In this document: positions 1-10,660 of the stretch, in pieces | Layout of the letters: every line of letters starts with the position of its first letter | Position numbering within the stretch: position 1 is the stretch's first letter | Source of the DNA: Anisakis pegreffii | Lineage: Eukaryota > Nematoda > Chromadorea > Rhabditida > Anisakidae | Assembly: GCA_035041965.1 (NCBI GenBank) | Contig: JAPYMA010002210.1 | Location: forward strand, 101,745-165,744 | Length of the DNA: 64,000 bases | Direction: 5' to 3' | The notes under the pieces: generated by a model | The model's database searches: none | Told to the model about the DNA's origin: nothing | What the model saw: only the letters and a program-made list of their open reading frames with translations | Made by a program: the position numbers and the translations under genes

Positions 1-2179
1 TCTTTCGCGGCTCGGCGTTCATTACAGATAACACACACGAATCACCACCAATCGAAGTCAATTTTGCAAAGTTGAAATTGTTTAATGTATTTGTTGACAG
101 TGAATGAATGGGTTTGCTTGCCAGCAGCATTCGAAATCAAGCAATCCCTAACATTTTTCAGTAATTCCAAATTGTTTGCACACAATAGATATGAGAACCA
201 GTGTCGGTTGAAAGCAGTAAAAATCGGTTCGAGAGCGGAAATTAGAGATGAACAAATTGTCGGTGACAATACCACGAAGTTGTACATGAGGAAGTGGCAA
301 TATTTGACTGGTTCAGTGGGTGACAAATGAAATAATGTTTTAGCGATCAGGAACGATAACAACTCACAGTCGAACAAATGCATGATAATCCATGAGTAAC
401 AATGAATAACAGACAAGGTCGTCGATTCCAAACGCTTCACTTTCACAATGTCAATTTCAAACGCCCCTCTGAAAAAACTACCAAAAAGTGGTTGATTTGA
501 ACCAATCTCGAGAAAATCTGTATTTTATTTCAACGAAATTCTTTCACGTTCCATGACACATTTTGCAGAATTGCTCAATACAGAATAATATTCACACGGA
601 CGATCTGAAGAACTTTATCGCACAATCAATCTCGAGAACAAATTTGCGATAATTTGAATGATATGAAGACAGGATGTGTGTCTACTCAATACAGGCGTGT
701 AGGGATTTCAAAAAAAGAAGGAGAACATTTCGAATAAAAATTCGTATGAAATCATTGTATTTCATTTCAACGAAATATTGAAACGAGTAGCAATGACTTC
801 AGCAAAAAATTCACAAGAAAAAAGTAATGTTTTTTTGATTGAAAGCAAATGCGATGATCAATTCCATATGGTGCTTGCATGCAGATCGCTGTTAGTATCG
901 TCAACACTGATTTGGCGATGTGCTTGGAAAGTTTGTTTTTGCATTCGAAAGCAAATGTATTTATTGGGATGCACGTCGTCAAGTGATGACACGAACGTCC
1001 AAAATATATGTGTGTATGCGCATTGCGTTTCCTCCTTTGGCACTATTTTAGCGTCTTATAAAACATTCATTTGAATTCGATTTGCCAAGCACTTCAGTGC
1101 ATTCTTTACAGCAACTCAATTAATCATGAACGTATTGGAATGCAATTATTATATGAATGTATTGTAATGCCAACAATGTAGTCGAAGAATTATGCATGGA
1201 AAATAAGTTGTATCGTTACATAAACCGTAGAATAATTATTGTTAAAGTCATATTTAAGAGGAATGCAAGGAATGTTTTTTGAAGCGTTTCTTATTTGATA
1301 CAATTATCTACAGTGCTCTTCTCGTGCAGCGTTAACTTGTCAATGGGAAATAGTAGAAATTCAACGACACACTGAAATATAAACGAAAACCTCTAATTGA
1401 CGATTGAAAAAATTGTATTTGACGAGTTTATCGAAGTCGATTTTCGTCTTGTGTGACCGACCAGCAAAAGCGCGAACAAATCAATACTGTCGATCGCAAT
1501 CAATGAAACGACAAAAAACTAATCGATTCGTACACAAAGTCAGTGTGTTCACAGATATCCCGTTGGCCACAAACAACACCGAACGGAACCAGTTACTGAC
1601 TAACTGCATACATGTACCGCAGCTTTAAGTGCACTCTTTATCAGCAATTTAACACGTATCCGTTGTGAGCCTCAAAATATTGTATACACCGAGTAATTTC
1701 CCGTTGAACAAATCGATAATTTTCTCCAAATGCAATTTTGAATTCACGAAAACGTCCAACGAAAATATTTCTTGAAGTTTTTTTGAGTTTATTACTGAGT
1801 TTCATATGAGCAAGCAATAAGATAAGATGAAAGGCGAGACAGATGCTCTTATGTCATGTTTGATAAGGCTGATAAAAATTTTTAAAAATACTGCGGACCT
1901 TGTGACAATAACAATTATCATCATTGTTATTACATTAATGCAGCAAACAAAAATATTCAAAAAGTGATTAGTTATGACAGTAGTATGTGAGAGCATGATG
2001 CCAGAGTAATAAAAAAGAGACTTTAACTCTGATCAGTACTAATTGCTATATATTAGGGCTGAAGCTAAAGTGAAGCAAATTTCACGTTGCATAATTGTTC
2101 TCCTTTGCAGAATTACTATCAGTTTTACAAAATTTAAGATGAGTTCATTGTTTAAAATCTCAATATCAAAGGAATATAT
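1..2179. other. No gene recognised, left edge
   Basis: AT-rich sequence in which I see no convincing exon. The longest open frames (for example 42-446 minus and 85-330 plus) overlap on opposite strands and do not read like protein. There are no strong donor/acceptor pairs joining them. It is probably intergenic or a long intron. Confidence 0.4.
2172..2179. repeat. Target-site duplication, left of hAT-like copy 1
   Basis: GAATATAT directly precedes the element and is repeated exactly at 3352-3359 after its right end. This pair defines the boundaries of the element. Confidence 0.85.
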
Positions 2180-3351
2180 TAGGGTTTGCACGGGATTCCG
2201 AGATCGGAATTTCAGTTCTGATCCCGATCACGGGATTTAAGTTTTGAAAAATCCTAGGATTTCGGGGTTTGATGAAACAGGTCAGTTTGCGTGAATTTTG
2301 ATAGTATGTTCATCTTGAAGTAAGCCTTAATCATTCCCATCTCATTCATATGCAGCCATTTCTGCTGTTTGCCGTCTATCATTGATGAATAGCTGAGGAA
2401 ATAGACGCAAGTTTGACGAATGACATGATCAACGACAGCTCGATGAACTTTTACGTAACATTTCATTGAATATTCAATTGATTATTCTGCTCTTCATTGG
2501 TTTATATCACGCTCATCTGGATGCATTTCTATGTAATAGACTAACAGAGATAATCACATTTTCTAATAAGAACCAAGAGCAACAAAATTCAACGAAATAA
2601 TGCGATTTTTCGGCTTCAATATTCCATTTGTTAATTAAACTGCATGTTCTAAAGACTGCAAGTCTTTTTAATTCGCTATTTAGAAACGTTTTTATCCGAT
2701 CGAAATGTACATTAATTCTCACTGAGTTCACTCATAGTGAAAATTCACTGTTGAAGTGAGGGAAATTGTTCCATTCAAAAAGATCTTAAGCTTAACTATC
2801 AAGTACATTTCCATAATCTCTGATCGAAATTATCAAACATGTAATTGCTCGATGGTTCAATGAAAATCTATTGCGGATTTTTTTTTCACTTTTTAGATAA
2901 ACTCTGAACTTTTAATTTTTTCAAAATTCAAATGATATAATTTGTGCGATGCATTTCTTTCGTAAAAAATCGAAATTTCCGAAATGGCAGAATTCACCTA
3001 ACGTTAATAGTGCGAGAAAATGGGCTTGAAGCACTGCAAATAAGTATTCAAGAATTTCATATTAACATGCAGGTTAGACCCGAAATGACAAGATGCCTTA
3101 GCATAGAAAATGTAGTATGCCACCTGATCACTAGCAACCTTATATGAAATATTAATTTGAATTTGAATAGTTTGGTTCCTCGAATTTGTTCAATAATTTG
3201 TTGAATTAACTCCTTTCTGATTAATAATGAACATATCGGTTCGAAAAAATGTGTTTAAACATGCCCCGCATCAATATTACAAAAATTGTTCGATCCCGGC
3301 ATCAAAAATCGATCCCGGGATTGAAAAAACGCCGGGATTTTGCAAATCCTG
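2180..3351. mobile_element. Non-autonomous hAT-like DNA element, copy 1
   Basis: The left end reads TAGGGTTTGCA and the right end, read in reverse complement, CAGGATTTGCA, so the element has imperfect terminal inverted repeats. It is flanked on both sides by GAATATAT (2172-2179 and 3352-3359), an exact 8-base target duplication, the size hAT transposases make. Sub-terminal zones at both ends contain repeated GATCCCG/CGGGAT palindromic motifs. A second copy lies at 23650-24895. The interior has no transposase. A 72-codon minus-strand frame (2513-2731) recurs in copy 2, but only because the DNA is conserved there. The element was presumably mobilised by a hAT enzyme encoded elsewhere. Confidence 0.9.
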
Positions 3352-5455
3352 GAATATATAGTTCGCAAGCGTGGCTCTGCTCAATTATTTAGTTATATAA
3401 CATGAATTTTTTTTGACGGAAAGCAAATAAACCTGTTTTTTCTCCATTCAATCTTTCACATTCTAGTTGCAGTCAGACGACCGGAACTTGGTAATTCATC
3501 AGCAAATGTGGCATCTATTCAAAAAGTAATCGCTAAGTCGTAACCAAACAAATATGCCATGCTTGTTCATTGAACTCATACGATGACTGCTCAAAACTTT
3601 CTCATATTTTCATTGGGCATCAATGTTTACATCTTAAATTTTGTTTTCATTCCATCACTTTCGAGTGTTTAGCTCGTGATCAACTCATAATTACATAAGT
3701 GTATTCAATTGACTGTGAGGTATAATTTCATTTCGTTCTAAATCTTCACAAAAAACATCAGAAATTCTGGTAAACAATCTCATTTCATTCAATGAGATCA
3801 CATTCAACTGAAAATTGCTGATGAAGAAAAACAATTCTTTGAGACAATTCATTTTAATGAGCGTTTCTTGAATCGATGATGAGTTCGTTGAATGCATAAA
3901 TTCGCAATCTAATAGCATATTATAATATCGTATTGTGCGTCTGAACAAATGTTATCACTCAGCCCACTCACACACAGACACTGATACGCACACATTGTTC
4001 CAACGCATGCAAAGGACACAGTGCAACGGAATACCAACAACGGCTTGATTAGATTGTGATAAACAATTGTTGATAAGTCATTGATCAGACTTAGTCATGG
4101 TCAAAAATGAGCGGAGTTGCGTCAGAGAAGATATCTGGCCTAAAAATGATATTGTCTATTCAAATAGGGGAAGGACAACTGAAACACAGTCTGCCTTGGC
4201 GACAGAAAATGCTGAAAGGAAAAGAATGGGGAGTCTGGTCAGTTATATTAAGCAATTAAGATCAGTTCTCAATCAAGATCCGAATAACTTTCAATGGGAA
4301 CTAACTTTAAAAGCGAAGTCTTATCGAAGCCGTCGAGAGTGTTTGATGTGCGCAGCTCCAGTGTGCAAGTGAATCCATATGCAACAGCGTTGATGATTGC
4401 ACAAGGATTGTTTATGAATTATGAGTGAAAATTTTGCAATTTCTGATACGATTAACCTAGTATTACAAATGAAATGAATGCGTCTGAAATGAAACATTTA
4501 TGGTCACTTCATAACCAGTTTTGCGATACTGAACCGCCAATAAACGATGATGCCTCACATTCCAACCAAATTCAGTGTATAATTGGTGATAACTTATCAA
4601 ATCATTGAGTTAAATTTAGGGCTGAAGAGAACGCTGATGACATAGACTAATGACATCTTATCAGCACTTACGTTCTCTTACGAAATGTCGAAAGTTCGTC
4701 TTATGAATTGTCCACTCGTATGAAAGTCGAAAGGTACGAAAGTCTTATGAATTGTCCACTCGTGATAAAAACACATGCAATTCATATGAAACTGCCGTGA
4801 AATTTTCCTTTGTTCATTCTGTCACGACACATTTTTTTATTTTGAAGATAACAGACTACAATAGATTTATCATTGACCCTGCGTTGTTCATTTGATTGAC
4901 GTGCGAAAGCATTCAAAAGAGATTACAGTAAAAGAAAGAATGACGTTTACAGTGATGTAAGCAAAGTAAAATTGATTCGATTTCGTTCATGATGATCACC
5001 GCTCACATCTCAAGAATACTTGAAATCGTGCAATACATCTTCCTCTTATTCAATTCCACTGCTCAATCAATACCTTTCATTTGAAAAACAACATTCAACT
5101 AAACTACTTCTTGACTTATGCATATAAAATATTAATCAAAATTGCGAGAGCAACTGTCAACGTTTCTCAACAAAATTACCGTAATTGATCACTAGCGTTT
5201 GGTTTGTTCGAATTCGAAGACCTCAGTTTTCATCAACGAGAGTGTCAGCTCCATACCGTATCACAGACACAGACGATCTCTTGTATAACCTCAAACCACC
5301 GAAAACTATTTTTTAGTACAATTTAACGCGTTTTCATGAGTAACTTAGAAAATGGCTATACTATTTGGTTGAATTTAAATTGCATGTGCATCTGAAATGA
5401 AAAATTAAACAATGTGACATCATTGTTGACATCATCTGACATCATCATATTGCAG
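3352..5455. other. Mostly noncoding stretch
   Basis: AT-rich. One 91-codon open frame (4097-4372, plus) has a plausible composition but no clear splice context or family. A 22-base direct repeat lies at 4698-4719 and 4742-4763. Upstream exons of the gene ending at 6705 must lie here or further left, but I could not place any with confidence. Confidence 0.4.
4698..4763. repeat. Short direct repeat, 44-base period
   Basis: The 22-base string beginning GTCTTATGAATTGTCC occurs at 4698-4719 and again at 4742-4763, and the flanking GTCGAAAG motif is also repeated. It looks like a local tandem duplication. Confidence 0.8.
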
Positions 5456-6705
5456 GGTCATTCAATGTCACTTTAATAAACTTAAGAACATCTCTGAGAA
5501 TGTACCGCTGCGAACGAATGACGTTTTCAAAATGACATTTCTGAAGTGTGACCTATTAACCATGGAACCAACTGTGCCTGAAGCTATCCATATCATATCC
5601 GAACTGATTGCTTTAGAAGAAAGAACAATACAACCACCGAGGTGGTGCACAGATTTGCAACACTTGATTGACAGTGAATATAAACGAATCGAGTCGTCCA
5701 ATAGGACATGTCTTGGCCGAATTGTGCAAGAGGATGTGTCTTGACCAGAACAGACGTGGCTGATGCAAAAGTGCTTACAGCGCAAATATTGGTGGTGGTA
5801 GAGGAGGAGCTCGTGGCTCACCAAATGATAATTCTTCGGAATAACGAATTTTACTTTCCTTCAATAATGCCCAATTTTTAGTTCTTTCAACTTCAACGTT
5901 TTCAAAAACACTTCGAATCAGTTTTATTTAATCATTTTTTCTTTGTGCTTTGCAATTTTTTTTGCTGATTCCTCCCCTCCTAGCGTTAATTGTCTGCAAT
6001 CCAAATTCTCTGTGACTCACTTGTATTGTTTCGATTCGCTGTTTTATCGGAAGCGACAATTCGGTTATTAAATTTGTGAAATGTAATCAGCCGAAAGCAA
6101 TTCGCACCATGTGCCGATCTCCAAGCTGAATCTTAATGCGGAAAGTAAGTCTCATGGAGTTTCGAATTATTTCAAATGTCGAATCGATTCGAAACTTGAA
6201 AACGGTTAGGAAATTAATAAAAATTGTTCGCTCCTCGAAATTTCCGACGAACGAAATCTTCTTTGTGAGATTAAGCTTTTGAGGATTCTGCCCTCATGTG
6301 ACAAAATTTTGAACCATTTCGGATTCTGGTTTCGAGCTGTTCGGATACCAAATTCAGAAACCGCCGAGTTTCTAAAGTTCGTTTTCGATTTTCTCTCTGG
6401 TTTCGAATTTCAGAATGGAGGCGAAACCGAAATTTTGACGGCATTCATTGGATAATTAACGGAAGAACGGCAACGCGTGGTGCAGTAAAAGTGCAAAAAA
6501 TTGATAAACAAATATTTTAGGAAAAAAAATCGTCTAAAAGAAGGACGAAAGGCAAGGTGACGCAACGCATTTTGATAGATAAGATTCAAAGGCAACAAAA
6601 AAGCTTCCAGTCACAACATAACAAACACTTAATCAGAATTTAGAGCGATGCGTGGCACTCATCCGTCGAAACATTGAAGTGGAGTTGAAAAGTTCCGTGA
6701 AATGA
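5456..6705 (+). CDS. 3' part of a gene of unknown function
   Basis: Two exons: 5456-5735 (after a TTGCAG acceptor, entering in phase 2) and 6637-6705 (after an AATCAG acceptor). The donor after GAT at 5735 and the acceptor at 6637 are both phase 0. The first exon encodes 93 residues with a hydrophobic helical character around ISELIALEERTIQPPRW, followed by a polar segment. The second encodes 22 residues, beginning NLERCVALIRRN, and stops at TGA. Together they look like the helical C terminus of a cytoplasmic protein. Upstream exons are missing from this model. I recognise no family. An alternative end for the first exon is the in-frame TGA at about 5742. Confidence 0.55.
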
Positions 6706-7096
6706 GATTCTCTCGTTACGTCTGCCCTCTATTCTCATTTCCTCTCGTTCCCAACTGAGTCTACTTAAAATTGATCATAATTAAAATTTCGACGCAAATT
6801 TCAACATTTCATTACGGTTCGCTTACGGCAATCTCATTTCACTGCATTCATAACGGTCGTGAATTGGTACGTCGTGGGTTTGAGTTCTGCTAGTGACTCC
6901 GGAAGCAGTTGAGAGGGAGAGTATCAGAGAGATGCAGAGAATTCTTATTAAGAAACTTCAATCTTTCAACACAACGTTCAGATGAAATCATTCGTCTTCA
7001 TCATTCCCCGTACACGTGCTGTGAAGCTCATGACCAAACTCATTGTTAATTCATAAATTTTCATCACTTTCAGTTTCCCACTGAATTATGCTCTCA
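6706..7096. other. Intergenic gap between convergent genes
   Basis: About 390 bases between a plus-strand gene ending at 6705 and a minus-strand gene ending at 7097. I see no exon here. A weak tRNA B-box-like string near 6860 was considered and rejected. Confidence 0.4.
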
Positions 7097-8027
7097 CTAA
7101 TGATGGCGATATTGGTCGATCGAAGTTCGCTCGATAAAATCCCATCGAATTTCGGTCGAAATTTCGAGATTCGGATTCCAACTGAAAATTTTAGAATTCG
7201 GTCGGATTCCTGAATTTTGGAATCTCAAAAGATTTTGAATTCGGTCGGATTCTGACGAGACCGAAGTTTCGTTCGAATGGCACCACGAGCTCTCGCCAAC
7301 TTGGGGGAGGATAAGAGACCGTACTGAGTCTGCAAAGGAGAAGCGAATCAAAGAAAATGCGATTTTCAAATGAGTTTTGAATTCCTCGCAGATCACTTGA
7401 AGGCCTTCGATGGCCATACTCACAACTAATGTATTTATGGGCCGCATCCGAGTCAAATTCCGTAGAACAGAGAGAGCTGCATTGGAGTGCTCGCAAACAG
7501 CAGTAGGTCGTCAGGTTGACCAGGCCTTTAATGAGACCACGTTCAGTATCAGTCACAGCTATGGAAGAGTCATTTATGGGCAGTTTTGTTGATCACCTTC
7601 AAGACTGCGTCCCACATTTAATGATCGAAAGAATTACGATGAGGCGAGTTAGTGATGAATGCATCGAAGGTGGCGCGGTCGAAAGAGTTCCCCTTCAACC
7701 ACTCGTGAGTGTTCCTGTTTGCGCAGGTTGGTGGAAATCTGCTGGAAGACATAACTTCAGGCGACCATTTCTTTAATTCATGGTCTGAAATTGGTTTGTA
7801 CAAATATTGATTCAGACAAGTCCCATTCAATGATACCGTATTGCTGACCATTGAAACTTTTGAAACCGTAACATACGTCGGGAATTTTTCATGATTTTGG
7901 CAAAATCATCTGGATTTGGAACTATCCATCTGGTGTTTTGCATATTGCATATCTATTCCTCAAAGAAATCCTTCTCGTCAGAAAAGAAACACGCAATGCA
8001 CGGCTTCTTCGCAGCTTGATACTCGTA
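7097..8027 (-). CDS. Multi-exon gene of unknown function, 5' end not found
   Basis: Reading on the minus strand the exons are 8027(or less)-7993, 7929-7877, 7784-7638, 7558-7424 and 7329-7097 (stop TAG). Donors are gtgttt, gtatgt, gtaatt and gtgagt; acceptors include TTTCAG and CTTTGCAG. Every junction keeps phase (2, 1, 1, 1), which random sequence would rarely do. Recognisable peptide stretches are KKPCIAWIVPNPDDFAKIM, NRNTHEWLKGNSFDRATFD and TDTERGLIKGLVNLT. I know no family with these. The last exon overlaps a repeat-like stretch (7140-7260), so its C-terminal 40 or so residues may be repeat-derived. The first exon has no good acceptor or ATG, so the start is unresolved. Confidence 0.55.
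7141..7260. repeat. Degenerate TCGG-rich repeat
   Basis: GAATTCGGTCGGATTC occurs at 7194-7209 and 7237-7252, 43 bases apart. A related copy of the same core is at 50270-50285, also near a GGATTCCAAC string. It appears to be an old interspersed repeat that overlaps the last exon of the minus-strand gene. Confidence 0.55.
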
Positions 8028-9800
8028 TTACTTGTGAGGATACAAACAATTGACTTTGTGGTGTATTTTTGTTTTATTCTACACCAAACAAACTGATGTA
8101 ATGAAAACTGTCACAAACAGTACAAATAAACCGTAAAAATAATATAATACAATAAAGTAAATGATAAAAGCAGTAAAACGCTGGCAAGACAGTGATATTC
8201 GCTCAAAACGTTGAATGTAATGCAAATTTTCAGCGTGAATTGACTTTGAAAGCATAATTCTGAGTGAAGAGCAGAAAAAAATGCTAATAAATTCGAGTGA
8301 CGTGCAACAGATATCTATTTTTGGGTGGAGAATATCCAGGGACATTTTATTAACGACTAGTTTTTCCAAGAATTTTGGTAACTTTCTCGGAGCGAAGACG
8401 AAACAAGAAATAACTATGACAAAAATGTTCGAAACCAGAACAGATTAGGGTGATCTCTGGAGATCACGAGAAATGATAACTGCTTGGTCGTTTGTGCCTT
8501 TGCTCAGAGTCTATGCTGTTACATTAACCTATCTCTTCCTTTGATACCCATGATGGAAATCGGGAACTACACCAATGTGAGATCGTAGAAATTCATAATT
8601 TCGCAAAAAAATGAAGAAAATTTCAGTACTAATGAGGTTCGCACTTCCATGAGCAAGAAATGTCAACATAACCGGTCAGTGACTATGCTTCTAGTGGAGA
8701 GGTTGCAAGGGAAAGCTATAATAGAAATGAACTGAATGCTAGGGTAATGAGTTAATAACAATCTTCGATTCATTCGAAAATAGAAGACTTTTAGCTGCGA
8801 CAAAAGAATTTGCGTGGAATAACTTATATTAGATTGCACCGCAAAAAAAGAAGAAGCTCCAGTTTGGTGGCATGAAGCTTTGCAGTGAGAATGCGTGGAA
8901 CGGTAACAGATGACAATGAATAGAAGCATTAGTGAAATAATTCATTCGGTTTTGTTTGATTTATGAATGCAATTTGTTCGAATGTTGAAGCAGACAGAAG
9001 TTAATGTATTGACTAACGAGCGTTGAAGACAGTTCATCCGAGTGACGTCAGTGATCAAAGAGTGTTCGTGAGAGAGAAGCTGTAATCAAATGACGCAAGG
9101 ACGTTGTTTTTGCAGAGCATTTTTAGAGTCGATTTGACAAATAATTACATGCATCAATTGAACAGGATGCGAGGAAATTTTAGCTGTGTTCTTCTGATTA
9201 AAAAGCTTCAATCGTAGGACATCATAAATTAGATTTTTTCCATGTGAATTCAGTGTTTTCCCAAGAAATATTACCATTGCAGTTTAATTCAATATTTTAT
9301 TATAGAACACTTTCTTCATCAGACTATGAAATTAGGGATGGAAAGAATGAATTAACTACGTATCAACAATAATTCTGCAATGCTGTTCAAGCTTAGTCTC
9401 TGCTCTATCAAATTTTTCCAGCTCAACCGAATGTAGAGGCGGCGTATTCATTGACGAATGAGAAGTGAACTCAATTTCGCAATTGAAGTTTCCAACAGCA
9501 AGTGCATGTGACGGTTCGAAAAAATGAAAAAGGAATTAAATATATTCATTTAGATGAAAAAAAAAGGAAGGATAGACTGCAATTACGGAGCAAGCGAAGG
9601 CGAAGTTTTGACAGTGCCTCTCTTTGACTACTTGTTAAATCGAAATAAATAGATTAATTGTTTCTTCGTTTTTTTCCCGACATGGTGTGCCAGCCAGCTG
9701 GCTTCGCAGGTGAATATCCATCCTATCGGTGAACCGCCGACACAGCTTCTCATGTATTCGGCCAAAAAAAAGTGCTCCGGTTAATCAAAGTCAGGTTTTC
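8028..9800. other. Mostly noncoding, two weak minus-strand frames
   Basis: Two open frames on the minus strand, 8079-8369 (96 codons, with a hydrophobic stretch near its C terminus) and 8663-8929 (88 codons, hydrophobic start), could be exons. No splice chain ties them to neighbours, so I do not call them as genes. The rest is AT-rich with no features seen. Confidence 0.3.
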
Positions 9801-9811
9801 TTCAAATCTCA

Positions 9812-10660
9812 TCAGAGACTGCTCAAATGCTGCCAGCCGTGAACATCTCCCACGTCACAACAGCCGCTTTGAACACAGTAGTTGATCACATAGATCAATT
9901 CGCATAAACCTACCGCAGTTACGAATGCGTTCGTTCGCGTCACCACCACCATCACCACCAACCCACATAGCACCATCTCACCGATCCCGTCAGCACCACT
10001 CAACAACAACACAACCACCAGTAGCTCCAATTGACAGCAACCGTTCACGAACAATTTGAACACTCCCCAATGAGATTTGAAGGAAATTCAGTAGAGCAAC
10101 ACCAGCGGATATCATCCATTTGCCTTTTGCACCGCCTCACATTGGCACACCGCATGGCTCCAATACCCAATCATTCGACGAGGCAAAATTCGTGCCCAAC
10201 AACTCAATCGCTGCCACCAATGGCTCAAGCCTGGAAATCCGACTCGAACTGACCTCGACTATCATTGCCATGGATCTTACAACACGTCCTCTTATGCTCC
10301 ATACAACCAACACGGCAGCCGACAGTATCTCGTACTCGTTTAGCCATTATTGAGCACATTTCCGACTTGTCTCCTAACATGGCCATTGCACGCACCTTTT
10401 CACGAATCGCTACTCATCCCTTCATCATGCTACTATTATGAGGCACAGAAAAAAACTTATAATCCAATCCTGCCTCAAAGTCTTGAAGCTGCAAAAATTT
10501 TTCCGGTTCAAGACAGCCAGACAACGTTCCTTGCGTATGTAACAAGTCGCTCGTAAAATCACTTGGCTTCTAACGGAACAAATGCAAGCACATCGTTTTC
10601 TTCCGACAGCATGATTGAGTGGATCAGACCAAGTGAAATCCGTGTTAAGTATCAATCTAC
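9812..10660 (+). pseudogene. Eroded coding-like island
   Basis: This stretch is richer in C and in CAC/ACC triplets than its surroundings. Coding-like peptides appear in different plus-strand frames one after another: MLPAVNISHVTTAALNTVV near 9826, PTAVTNAFVRVTTTITTN near 9910, FAPPHIGTPHGSNTQSFD near 10125, and HGSYNTSSYAPYNQHGS near 10275. They are interrupted by frame shifts and stops, and I find no splice sites that rescue one frame. The Thr/Pro/Ser/His-rich character would suit a low-complexity region of a regulatory protein. A decayed duplicate or processed copy is the simplest reading; a real gene with very short introns is the alternative. Confidence 0.35.

Noticed and set aside
2513..2731. 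72-codon minus-strand frame, also present at 23985-24203
   Set aside because: Both copies lie within the MITE, whose DNA is conserved in all frames; no initiation context or family supports a protein.
6841..6900. tRNA- or SINE-like string (GTGGGTTTGAGTTC)
   Set aside because: It resembles a B box weakly, but there is no A box, cloverleaf or terminator at the right spacing.
7450..7520. A 22-base intron that would give an attractive alternative frame in the minus-strand gene
   Set aside because: The frame after it looks protein-like, but 22 bases is too short for a nematode intron; the chosen model keeps phase without it.
7516..7776. Plus-strand 86-codon frame
   Set aside because: Antisense shadow of the minus-strand exons, which have splice and phase support.
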